This document shows positions 11,561 through 23,900 of a stretch of DNA of 64,000 bases, one piece after another. The stretch is taken from assembly GCA_900708905.1 (NCBI GenBank), contig CAADRB010000019.1:1833161-1897160 (forward strand), in the 5' to 3' direction. Position numbers and translations under genes: made by a program. Source of the DNA: Hymenolepis diminuta (Eukaryota > Platyhelminthes > Cestoda > Cyclophyllidea > Hymenolepididae). The notes beneath the pieces were generated by a model. It did no database searches. It saw only the letters and a program-made list of their open reading frames with translations, and was not told the DNA's origin. The stretch's first letter is position 1. Every line of letters begins with the position of its first letter.

Positions 11561-13564
11561 TCACTCGGCCATTTGAAGTATATTAGTATCAGCAGTATTA
11601 GGCAAAACACAAAATTGGTCCCTATAGAACCTACAAGGGAGCAGTTTATCAGTGTCTAGGCTTTTTACAAATTTAGTATCACCTTGATTCTCTGTAGAGT
11701 CCTTCTGAGTCCTTACATTCGGTCGGATCGTTTTTTCTTCTTTTTTCTCTGGTGAATTCTCTTTCTTAGAATTACGGCCTTGAGACATCTTTTCATATGC
11801 CTAAAGGAAGAAACGAATATTCACACTTAACTTTTCTACTTAATTATCATAAGTAGAACGTCACAAACTCTTATCAATGCGTTGACATTTGGACTCTTTG
11901 TTTGCAATTTAGAGCGTAGCTCTGGTTTACTCACAATCAATTCTTCTAATTTTGAAAGTGATAATCTTCTGGCTGTATAGGTAGAGTCTAGCGAGGTTTT
12001 CCCACCATCGTCCCTATGAGGCTCTGGTAGTGTTGTATCATCATTTTGTTCGGATAGGCTGATATTATCTGAGTTACATGTTGAATTTGAAGTTTGATTT
12101 AGTGGTTTTTCAGTGGTAAATATATGCGTCTGTTCGATTATTAAGGATGGCTGCTTTTCAAGATTCGGATTCGATGGTGATTGTTGGAGTGGATTCAGTG
12201 ATAGAGAGGCAGGAAGATTGGGTTGGCCAATATTTTTTCTTTCAATTTGTACCTCGTCTTTCATCATTTCTTCCCCTGTTTGGGTCTTAAATTCTGGTTG
12301 GTTTAACGAAGTTCCTATGGAAATGTAGTTTTCTTTATCTTTCATCTTGTTTTCCCGTTCTAGAGATAAAACTTCTAAAAGTTTTGAATCACTTTCAGTG
12401 AATTCTTTGGGGAGATCGTTTTCACATTGGGAACTTATTACTATATTGCGTTCAACTGCTCTGAACTGAGCTAAAGTAAAAGAGGAAATATCAGAGATTG
12501 CTTAGGTCACTGATAAACAAAATAAACTCGAAAATTCCTATTTTTCGAGTTCTTTAAATTTACTAATATGAAAATCACTGTGTGGCATCTGTTCTAGACG
12601 TTTCTTTCCATCGAATTTAATCCTCGGGATTTATCATTCCAAAAAAAGACAGGAAAACGCATTGTCAGCAAAATCTGGCTAATTAGCTTACTCTATACTA
12701 AAAGAGAGTTTAAGAAATTTTGCTTTGTAGGCTGGCGACTAAGGTTATCAGTTAAATTGACCCTGTATAACTTCTATTTGGCCTTTGTATAATTATGAAT
12801 TTCTACTTAAATTTGTTAGTAGCAAATATAATCACTGAACGAATTGATAGAAGACTAAGCATTTGATCTTATAGAATTCTCAAATAATTACCTGTCAATC
12901 TAGTCCGTAGCTTTTCATTAAAATGCTTCGGTATTGGGTTTCCCGGTTTCTAGCAAAAATATTAAATATGTGTGTGAAATATACTTTAAGGAGATCCAAC
13001 TCGTTGCGTTGAGCTACTGAAAAGAAAAGGAAAAATATTTCCATTGGATGAAAAAAGAAAATCAGTTCGTCTGTACGGAATACAACTGTTATTTACCTTC
13101 TGAAGTTTTTCCACTACTAAATTTGGATATTAGGATATTCTTGCGAGAAAGACAGTCGCAACACAACAATAGTTCAGAAGTAAAATATAACTTTCTTGAT
13201 GCGTCAAAGGTGCTTTTAATTTCATAAGTCTATTGGCTTTTAATTACCTGCAGTTCGAGCATTTAAAGCAGTCCTTGTGAAAAATGCCAACATTGGTCAT
13301 AACACGATCTCCTTCAATCGAATTTTTACATGCAAAACACAATTGTGCTTTTGCATCATCATTGCAGAAAAATTTGCCATCCTGAAATAAGTATGGTTTC
13401 TGACAAAGATCTATGCTACAAACTGACAATATTCAGGCAATATACCCCGCCACACAGGAAATACCTGAGCATCGGAAGCATTTTCGATGAAAAACTTTAT
13501 TTTGGGTTTGATAAAATATAGAAAAACACATTCTGCCGCAGATTGTGCAAATCGGGTCCGACAT
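11561..13564 (-). CDS. Tandem LIM-domain protein with long polar tail
   Basis: Seven exons are joined with matching phases: 13564-13465, 13422-13248, 13212-13097, 13016-12985 (32 nt), 12949-12892, 12470-11869 and 11800-11561, giving about 440 aa. LIM1 has C6, C9, H26, C29, C32, C35, C53 and D56. LIM2 has C62, C65, H82, C85, C88, C91, C109 and C112. Both fit the canonical spacing of these zinc-binding protein-interaction modules. The LIM2 second half lies behind a 35-nt intron, and its correct C-X17-C-X2-C spacing supports the model. The remaining ~325 residues are polar and Ser/Asn/Glu-rich with no domain I recognise; RRLSLS near 290-300 is a possible basophilic kinase site. The last exon is lysine-rich (KKENSPEKKEEK). 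No homeobox or kinase is seen, so the subfamily is open. Introns are 42, 35, 80, 35, 421 and 68 nt. Confidence 0.8.
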
Positions 13565-14248
13565 TCTCAAATTATAATACTAACTCCTATTAACGATATA
13601 GAGAGTAATAGCAAGTCACGATAGCCAATAATATATTTATATGGGTAGATATTAATTACCAGTTAAGCATTGGTTTAAACAAGATCTTCGTGATTGATGT
13701 AGAAGGAGACGCTTGAATATGAAAAGTAATATTATTAAAAAGATACATTTTAATCAAAGAGAAGTGTCGAAACTTAATGCAAGAAAATATAAACATAAAG
13801 TTAGGAATATGTATCAGTGGGGAAAATATTAAATATTAACTGAAAACCTTTTATTCTATTCCTTAGGAACATGTTGAATTAGAAAGCATGTTGTAAGTTT
13901 TTGCATATCAGAGAAAATTTAAATGATATGAATTATTTTATTTCATTAATAGCCTTAATATATCCTATTATGTAACCATTATCCATGCCTTTTTTTAGGG
14001 ATAAAATCGACCAATTCTGGTCTAAGAATTAAATATCAGGTATATTATTTGGAAATTTTATCACCTGTTCATGACTCCTTTTGTTTTTGTTACCACTATC
14101 AATCAATAAACCGATAAACAGTCAACATTATAAATGATAGCAAGGGAAAACATAAAATACAAATGCAAAGGATGTTATTAATATTTTAAAATATTTGGCA
14201 CAATATATTTTTAAAGTACTAATTTTTTACTTATTTACAGTTGTTTTT

Positions 14249-14279
14249 ACCAATCACTTGAATTTTCACTGTTAGCCAA
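14249..14279 (+). promoter_or_regulatory. Paired CCAAT boxes upstream of the winged-helix gene
   Basis: CCAAT occurs at 14249-14253 and 14275-14279, about 105-135 nt before the ATG at 14383. Two CCAAT boxes this close are compatible with an NF-Y-type promoter. This is inferred from position only. The region also separates this gene from the divergent LIM gene. Confidence 0.3.
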
Positions 14280-14382
14280 TCAGATTGCTGTTTCTCGCGA
14301 TAACACTGTTGTGTGTGGTTGTTTTTGCTCGGATTAGTGGCAGTTGGAAGAATACAATACCAGAACATCTAAATTATTAGTA

Positions 14383-16732
14383 ATGGCGGAAGTATACTCT
14401 CTATACCTTATGGAAATTCTTATGCAATCCAATGGTACCCTTTCCTTTGAAGATGCATGGCGTTATTTTCTAATGCAGTTTCCTCAAACCTGGGATAATT
14501 TTTCCGACTTTGAGTCATTTGTCCTCTCCCAACCAGTTTTATTTGGTGTTCAAAGTAATTTTATATTCCTGAAGGACACTCAACCACTCGATTCAATGGC
14601 CTTTATCTCCCCAGATTACAATCCCATTTATCCTGTTACTCATGTCCATGTTGCTCCACCACCCCCACCTCCTCTTATGCAAATTCATGATTTTGTTGCG
14701 GAAACTGAGGCTGTAAAATACTTTCAGCGGCAAATCGGCCGCCGTAGCGAGACTTGGGTTCCCATCAAAAGTCTCGCTGGCCATCTCTCTCAAGCCTCAG
14801 CAAATATACGCTCTGTAGTCGGGCCTCAATCAGATTTTATATACTTCCTTTTACGACACCCGCGTATATTTGAAGTTCAAGGTGATTTAGTTAGTCTGCG
14901 AGATGAGATTAAATCTGCCTATCTTCCTCGTCCTTCAGCTCAGCTTCGTCAGAATGGAAATCGTCGTAATCGGCCTCTTTCAGTTTATGCTTCTTCTGGC
15001 CTTTGCCCACAACCTCTATCTCAGAATGGTTCTGACATCTCTGAGTATCTCAATGTCAGTGGTGCGCATTCACAGTCAGTTCAAAATATACCACAACAAC
15101 TCGTGCCCCCAGATTCTCAACAGAACACAAGTCAGACTATTATTATATCTCTTGTTGACTATGTAGCCGCAATGTGGTTAAGACAAGCTATTGAGAAGTT
15201 GGGAGGAGGTGAAAAAAGGAGTGTGCCATTAGATGATCTTATGCAAGAATTCATCTCAGCTCCAGTCAATGTACGCAATACCGTCGGTCTAACACGAGTT
15301 GAGGTGACTGGATTTCTGGAGAAATTCAGTCAACTCTTTGTGACTGAAAACAATGCTTGCAAAAATCAAGTGCTTGATAAATCGAGCACAACTTTTGTCA
15401 TCTCTGATACCACAAGTGCTAATGGACGCAGTATTTCTCTGATAAATAAGAAAGGAATTGCCTATTGTGTCTGCAAATCTTGGGGAATTATTGACTTGGG
15501 TCAACATGAACATGTCTTTTTTGACAGGTCCCTCTTCAAACATGTGGAAAACTTGACGAAACACTTCACAGTAAGTGGATTTTGTTCTTATCTTTTTGTA
15601 ATTTTTTTAAGCTTGTCATATTTGGATTAATTTAAATTACGTATTTGAACAAAAATGCATTAAGCAATCCGATTACGATATACTGAAAGCTCCCTACCTT
15701 GATTATATATGGTTTTATTTAGCATAAGGAATTGATGAATTTCTGATATTCCGTTTGATTTATTAAATAGAGGGATGCTTCTTTAGTCTATTGCATGAAT
15801 TCAGTTTCGAAAATGTAACCTAGATTACCGTTTACTCATTACAGATAGCAATTGCTCTTTTGTAAGGATGAATGAACTCCGGTTTTGGGGGCATTTAAAA
15901 TGTTTTCTTTTGCAAATTTTTTTATGAGTGCCAAGTTGAATAACCCATACCCTTGCTTACATAGTATCTCACATATTTGAGTGACAAGACGAATCACATG
16001 CAGTACATAAAGGAACATTTTAGCTTTCTCCTACTGACTTGCATATTGTCTTACATAATTTGATGTTAATACTTTACTAGGAATACGGAAGAAAATGGTG
16101 AAAATTCTGTTTCACTTATTTAGGTTGGTGAAACCCTATGCTTCAATGCCGTTCTGGCTCCCAAAGAATCCCGAGCAAAGTGGCGTGCAACACGGGTTTG
16201 GAAGGAGTCAGATACCCTAGCTGTTCAACTCTCAGGTCTTTCCTTGACATCTGCAGCAAACTCACTCCAAGAGCAAAACAACTTCTCGTTAGATTCGATT
16301 GGATCCTCTGAGGATAACTCAGATTCAGGAGTTCAAGATGCCATTGTGCAGAAACCTTCCTCTGAAATGGATAACCTCCTCAACAATTCCGAATTCAACA
16401 TCGTCCGGTTGGATGTTGGTGATACGGAAAAACTCCTAGTATTACAAGAACCAGAGGAACTAGATGATGGTAGTGATGACGAGGATATTCCACCACTAGA
16501 GAAATTTACCAATGGAAATCCTCTGAGAAAATCCCCTCCACCTGGTGATCAGAGCGATGACAACACTAGTTCGGATCTGAATACCATGTCCGATATACCA
16601 AGTATTTCTTCCTGTCTACCTGGCAGTTTTGTCTCCTCCGGAACACAGACTTATTTCACGGGGGATATACTTGCTAAAAAGGTCTACCATGAGGCTAATA
16701 ATGGCGAAACTGCTCAACAGGTTCAGCAGTGA
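14383..16732 (+). CDS. Egalitarian-like winged-helix repeat protein with CSD/S1-like segment
   Basis: Two exons, 14383-15570 and 16124-16732 (553-nt GT-AG intron, phase 0), give 598 aa. The start is the first ATG in the open frame. Three related alpha-helical segments look like winged-helix repeats. The first is at about 1-60 (FSDFESFVLSQPVLFGV). The second is at about 95-170 (WVPIKSLAGHLSQ, then VVGPQSDFIYFLLRHPRIFE). The third is at about 255-330. The second closely resembles the N-terminal repeats I associate with Egalitarian-family RNA-localisation proteins, but the 3'-5' exonuclease domain of Egalitarian is absent. A segment at about 350-430 spans the intron (KSWGIIDLGQHEHVFFDRSL, then FNAVLAPKESRAKWRATRVW) and looks like a cold-shock/S1-type RNA-binding fold. 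A proline run precedes repeat 2, and the C-terminus is acidic and Ser-rich (DDGSDDEDIPP). An RNA-binding role is inferred. Confidence 0.7.
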
Positions 16733-17059
16733 AGTGAATCAGCAACGATCGGTGTTGTGATAGCAGTAGAAGTCATGCATTTTCAGCTCCTAATGCGAAA
16801 TCATATACCTCCCTCTCTCACATCAGAGTCAGAGATGTGACAACTCTCGCTTACTCTACCACTTTGTCTGTCAATACCCCAATAAGGCTGTGACCCTATG
16901 TAGACGCGTCTTCTTTCTCTCTTGCTTATTCTCTTTATCTCACTCTCTCTTTTTATATACTACTATTATTACTTTTAATCTGATCATGCATCGACGTTTT
17001 CAACTATCATTTCTATCCCTCTTCTCTCCTAAGAAGTTCCCATTTTTTAACTCATCGAA

Positions 17060-17065
17060 AATAAA
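17060..17065 (+). terminator. AATAAA polyadenylation signal
   Basis: AATAAA lies about 330 nt after the stop of the winged-helix gene, after a pyrimidine-rich 3' UTR with many CTCTCT runs. It is the first canonical signal downstream. Confidence 0.55.
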
Positions 17066-20000
17066 GATTGTGTTCAGATGTGTATAAATGGCGTGTCATG
17101 ACTTCGTCATTTCAAGCAATTAGGTATGTGTGCAGACTTATTATTATTACCAAATTCGTCTTACTGTAATGTAAGTAAAATCATGAACTAGTCACAAGGT
17201 TTATGTGAGGTTACAAGCAGTGTCGAGTCGCATGAAAATAAGGAGCATTGCATGAAAATATCACATTATTTGGTGGTATGGTTGTGTCTTTATTGTTGGT
17301 GACCTTAAGAAAGTCGATATTTGGTCAAAAAATTAAGCAACTATGGTGAAATTGCGGCTAGATTAAGATTTGATTAAATGAAAATATCTGTCCAAGCAGG
17401 AAATCAGTGTCTTACATAATTCCCCAGTTAGTACTGGTTGCCCAGGTCTGTAACCAGTCGGCATCACAGGCGTCAAATTCGTATCTACAAATATACTCTC
17501 AGCAGAGCTCAGCAATGATTGACAATAAAGCTAGCAAGTGAGATGGGGACATTTGATACGTAGATAAATGGATAGGTGTTAAGTTTTGCGCTTATTTTGT
17601 GAATGATGTAACGTTATGGAGTCAGATGGGAAAATTTAGAACGCTTTGCCAGGCAATGCAACTGGTTAATTCGAATCTAATTATGAGTAAGATTTGATTT
17701 TTTACACAGAGAAAGATTCGTCAATCTTCGATTTGTGGGGTAAAAAGTAACTGACACCCCAAGAGAGGCTCAAGATTTCGCGGCAGTTTCCGCATTCGTC
17801 ACTTAATCTTGTTGAAAAAGTTTTCTCTCAAACCTAAAATTTCGTGCTAATTCCATAGGATTCCAATAAAAATAACTAACATCTATGTCAATTTTTAAAT
17901 GAATAGTCAACTATCTTATCAAGCCTATCTTAATGCTGTATTTATTAAAGCATCGGCGGAATTATTTAATGTAAATTTATGAGTAACCTGGCATTCAGTC
18001 TTGAAATTAGTCATTAAAACACTAAATTCTGTGATGCCTGTTTGATGCATAAATTGGTAATATGTGGAGATTGTAACTATTAAAATTTACGCTTTATCAG
18101 TAAAATAATCAAACTTTAAACATTAAATCACACCTACTAGTTATCTTTAAAACCAACCCATCAAACAGCGATTTCACATAACGTGAGCATTTATTCAATA
18201 TTCTTTTACGCAAATTGAATCGATCAATATTTCAGCTGGTGAAGAAAATGGATCGTATTTAGCTTTACAGTTTGGTTTAAAGATACACAATTTGATTCGT
18301 TTTAAATAGAAATAGCTAATAAATTTTGATTTTTACCCTTCCCTTATTCAGTGAGGAAATTAATTAGGTTAACACACAACTTGGTCCGTACATGGGCGTC
18401 ACCCTATAATTCCCCTAACTCCCGCAATCCCCACCTTAACAGAGCATTTTTTCTTCTCCTTTTAGAAGCAATACTAATGAAGAGTTGCTCTAAGTTTCTT
18501 CTTACTTAACTTATCCTATGCCAGGTGCCTGTTATAAAGTAAAATATTAAAGTATACCTAGTGAATTGAACTAAACTAATTACCGAATGCGTATTTAGCT
18601 AATTACACAATTGGAGTTCTTAATCTCTTAAAATTGATATGTTGCAAATAATAAATTGCATTATCTGCATTAATTGGACTACTAAATAGAGAATTAATAT
18701 TATTAGTATTTAATTACTTTAAAAGATGTTTGTAATAATGAACATTGAATTGAGGCATATAATGTATTTGTTGATTTTTGACAAATTTCGCCTGTTTCTT
18801 CAGACTTAAAGACATTAAAGAATTCCAGCTCTTCAATTATTTATTAAATCAAGATGTGTTATTCAAATCAGTATTACGGAAAAATTTGTCATAAAACCTA
18901 ATTTGAGACCAAATCTTCCTTATTGGGAGGGTACATTAAGGATGATGTCTCTAAAAATGATCTTTTCCGGAAAAGTGATTTTATTTTTATCACTTTTAAA
19001 TGAGAGTATCTGAGGGAAGTTAATAGAGAATGCACCGTGCTCAATAGATACTTCTAAAAACTAGAAAGCCATTAGATACTGATATGAATATTGCATTTTC
19101 TCAGTTATAATCCTTTCCACAACTCGGAGAAAGGGGAAAATTCGCGTAATTGGAGTTGAAGCTAAATTTGATGATAATAGTATTGATTCGGAAAAATGGT
19201 ATCCCCTATTCCTATTATTCTTTCACCAATAAGTTCATTTATTAGAAACTAAACAAAGACTTTTCCATTTAGAATATGGATACCTGTGTTAAGGGAAGAT
19301 GGATTAATTTCTCCAAGCTTTGTCGTTCTAATAAATACGAATTTCAATAATACAAGATGGGAAAGAGAGACGGTTGCAGAATATATCTAATAGGAAGGAA
19401 CAAAGAAAAAATGTCCATTTTATTACCAGTAAACCACAAAAAACAAATTTAGGCACAATTTGAAAAAATCAGAGAAAGGTGAAAAATCGACAAATGATAC
19501 ATGGGCCAATGGATGAGTCATACATGGGATGAAGTAAATAGATAAAATACCGTGGGTGGTCCACATGGTCGCTAGAGTGGCACCAATTCATCATTTATCT
19601 TTCAAAAGCGGATATTACTATTCCGGATACTGAAACCCTGATTGACCCTTACGATTGTGACGTAAAAGCAACTTTCCAATATTTATTCGACTGCTAATCA
19701 ATGCAGAAGCGAAAGTAATTAAATACATCCCACATATAATGAGGGGAATAATTCCGGCAATAAATTTGTTTTTATGTTAATCTTTTACAATCAAATAACT
19801 CACATATTGACGTTTTTACTCAGCTATTGAGAAAGGGTTAAATGCTAAAAGTGGGTGCAACTAAAATAATAAATTTTTACGAGCATCGATGCTTTAAATC
19901 ATTGAAAAGATTTGTTTGCTTAACTTCACTTGTAAGTAGGATAAACCCGGGGATTTCAAAGAGCAAGTACATCTATAACTAAACATATTGAAAAATTACT

Positions 20001-20714
20001 CCTATCGCAGGTAATTTAAGTGAAACATTCCGACAGATATGAATCGTTTTCATATGTTTAATTTGCACCAATGTTTTTATAGATTCTGGTGATTAAATAA
20101 AATAAAATCGGTAATGCTATTAATTTAATCTTATTCGTTCCTATATTTATAAAAGAATTTCACATTTAAGACACATTTAAAGGACTTGTTACTTTTAGGA
20201 GGCTTGTACTACTTATTGGTACATTTCCAAGTGCAATGTTCTATAAGTACAATTCTAGGATTCTCAATACATTTCTAAAGTGGAAAACTATTTCACCTCA
20301 ATTATTCTGTCGATTAAACTTTTATGCATAGGAATTAATTAATGAACTGCATTTGATGTTAATTGTGTAATTGATTTAATAGCTTTTAAGTAAATGTACT
20401 ATAAATTTTTAGCTTGTCAAATGGGCGCACACTAGGAATGGAATTTTACTTAATTGATTGTTATTATTTCTTAATGGAGCACTTAAACGTACAAAGTAAC
20501 ATTTTTAGGTGTTTAAATACTATCTAAATGAGAATTTTAGCTCTCCAATTCCTATGAAGATTATGAAACCTTTTTACTGAAAAACGAATGAAGATATTTA
20601 GGAGATTTTAGAATCTTATTTGACTTGGTCAGTTCGGTGTGTACATGCTTTACATTCTCAGAAAGATTTAAATTGGTTTACGAATTGTGATATTAGGAGG
20701 TTAATAAAAGTGAA

Positions 20715-20970
20715 TGAATTGAAGTGGAAGACTGTCCATCTTAATTAAACAACCGGTCAATAATCATTGGATATCGTGGACAAGAATTCGCTCGGCAATC
20801 CAGATGACGACTAATGAAAAATGATTTGTGGAGCTTGAACTTCCAGTTAAATAAATATTCTACAATCTGAATCCAGTTATCGAATGAGGTGAGACTTCCT
20901 GATACCTTGACTATACTTTCAATATCTTTTCTATCCCCTTCTCTTTATCATTTATTGGACAAATTTCTGC
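20715..20970 (+). repeat. Dispersed repeat, copy 1
   Basis: This stretch matches 35588-35815 in the same orientation. Both copies carry AACAACCGGTCA, then a GTGGACAAGAATT/ATGGAAAAGAATT word, a CAATCCA-GATGA word, and later CTCTTTATCATTT before a TTCTG...TTTCAA segment. Protein homology and terminal repeats were not found, so the class is unknown. Confidence 0.5.
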
Positions 20971-23900
20971 TACTTTTCAACGATAAAAAATCGTAAAATG
21001 TTTTGCCACACAGTAGGTTTTAACATAATAACAAAATAATACCAAATTAATATGATGACATATGAAATCACGGTCCCTACATTTATATAATTTACAATTT
21101 CTTCAGCATTTTATTTATAGGGATTTGCGCAAATGCCTATTCCGAGGGAGGGTCCTGCTTTGAACAATGGATTTGTTTCGTTTAATGCGATATTAGTTCA
21201 TTATTGAAAGATTCAAATTCGATCATAAAAATGATTAATATTCTAACCTATTTTATTTGATAAAATATAATATGTCACTGAAAATTTTATTCGCGATTTG
21301 ACATTACATTTAGAAACTATGTTATCTGTCTCCATAATAATAATGGAGTTAATCACCACTGATCGATTGACCGTTGTCTGACAAATCAAATTCTAACATA
21401 TCCTAACTAATGACTTTTTCAATCTTCTCCAGCAAATCAGTACTGGGACAAACTCCATACCTGGGGTATAAAGAGAATCTTATTTTCATTGATAAATGTC
21501 CGGTTATTATACTGGCTCGAAGGGACTAATGCTCAGCAAGTTTTCTCCGTCCTGTGTTAATATCTGCTAAGTTGTAGCCTTCTTTCAACAAATTAATGGA
21601 TTGTTACTAACTTGACGACGCCAAACTTCTTATCTTTTTAGCAATTAAATGTATTTACTTATTATTTCCCTTCATTCACCATAAACAAATATATATTACA
21701 AAAATATCTTTTTATGTAATATATCATTTAAAAAATATGTTACATTAACAAAGCCAGATGAGAAGGCATGCGAATGGGACCGTTTCAAAGAGTTACAATG
21801 ATTTAAGAAATTCAGTGAGAGTTAATAAGTATAAATTCATTAGAAAGATGCATATTCCACAGCAAGAGAACTCAAGTATATCGTTACATTTGGTTCTGCT
21901 AACGGGTGTTATTTAAAATATAAATGCAAATCCAATTTTGACAGTAATTCACGGTTAGCTATTGCAAATGGCCCTGTTGATTGTCACCAGTTTTCTACCG
22001 TAAGCTACTGAAGAATTCGAAGTTAGCCAATCCAGTATAGGTCCACTACCTTCACCATCATTCAAACAACTGGTTTACAACTTCAAGGTTTGTTGACAAT
22101 CTGATACGTTCTTAAACATTTCATCATCATGAGATCTTTATAAAAAGCTAATTTTCAATCACCAGGAATATCTGATTTATACTCTCAGGTAATTTTATCT
22201 TTCCCTGCAACATTTCGCGTTTTATAGGTTTTTGAATTACACATTACAGAAACTTTTGCCGGTTATTTAGGAAATATTATTTATTTCTCTATTTTCATAT
22301 AGGTCTGTTATCCTATTGTAATTCCTTGCATTCACTTGCTTGTAGAATTTGACAGATGTTAAAATTCTTACCATTCTGTTTGTTCACAACAAAACAATTA
22401 GCCCGCTGCAGTTTATTTTATTTTATTTTTCACTTTTAAATGTTTTATTTCCGCATATTTACTACCACATAATTTCTCAAAATATCTTATTGTTTACAAG
22501 CTCTACAGTAGTGCAAATCTAAAACTATTAATGAGGTAACTGAAACTACGAAAATTTGTTCTTTCACTAAGTAACTACCCCCTTGCCCAATTACTTAAAC
22601 ACTTGAATGACAAAAACTAGACCCAATCTCTTCATATGTATATAAATTTACAATCAGATGGGCTGACGAAGAGATATCAAAAATTCCTCAATACATGCCA
22701 TTGTTCTGCATGCTTGCAACATTGCTTGTGGGAATTAAAGGGAACTATTTATATTCAAACGTGAACCTAACTAAATGGGGTTCTGGATGCGGTAACAAAT
22801 GGTGCCAAATCGTCGGCAAAGGACAAGACATTAACATTTATAGCATGTAGCAGCTGTGATCACAATTTCGGTTATTACCTAAGACGAATTATATTTCAAT
22901 TCATAAAATATTTCAACTTTGCAAATCAACACGATAAAAAATGATTACTGCTATTTTCACTGGTCCTTCAGCCAACTTGATCCATGCTTGATATGGTCCT
23001 TCATTTAGATCAATTTCTGCACACTTTATTTATTATGCCCCCATAAATTGCATTTTTGCATCCCGGATTTGAAGATATTTACAGAAGTAACAAAATGGTA
23101 TTCCTGTATTTCGTCAATTTTGCTATATAGTTAATATAATTCATTGTATTACTTATGAAAATACAATCATTTACATAAATTGGAATATTTGGGAAATAAT
23201 TGACTGGTTGGTTACCCAATAATGCATCGATGACAACGTTTTTATCCTACGCACAAGCGTGGAAAATCAGTAATTAATAAACACTTGCAAAATGGACAAA
23301 ATCGGTGAGTTCTGTTCGGAAAATAGTTTATTATTCTCAATATCCCTAAATGATGATTTACTGAGACAGTTAAGTTAAAATTAAATAAATGTGTACCATT
23401 TTCACCACATTCATCTTACGACGCACTAAATATACCTAATTAGGGACAGGTTGTGTGTCACGCAAATACGACAGAGATTTGCAAAGAACAATTTGAATCC
23501 CTGACCTGAGAGTCTGTCTTCTACTTACTAACGTGTTCCATAAAAAATAAAACACAAAATTTCTTGCTGACGCGCAGCAAAATATCAAATTTCCAAGCAT
23601 AAATGAAAAGGATTATATGTTAAATTGCTATCTGAAACCTGCCTAATGGTAGAATGGTAAATGCTAATAGTCGACTTTGTGTCGTCAATGCAACCGCCGT
23701 TAATCGAAAGACTTTTAAACAGCAAAATCACCTTCATCAGCCAGATCTGTTTGAATTAATAAAAATGATAAGCAGTCACATTATGTTCAAGAATGGCAAA
23801 GTTTTTTATATTAAAACTCAATTCTACTTAAGTAATTGTAAACGAGACGAAATGCACATTGACCCCTAACTTTCTCGAATTCTAGAGATCAATATACGTT

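Noticed and set aside
14344..14382. Upstream extension of the winged-helix gene beginning at a TTG
   Set aside because: A TTG start is not expected in a eukaryotic nuclear gene; the first ATG at 14383 gives the full first domain.
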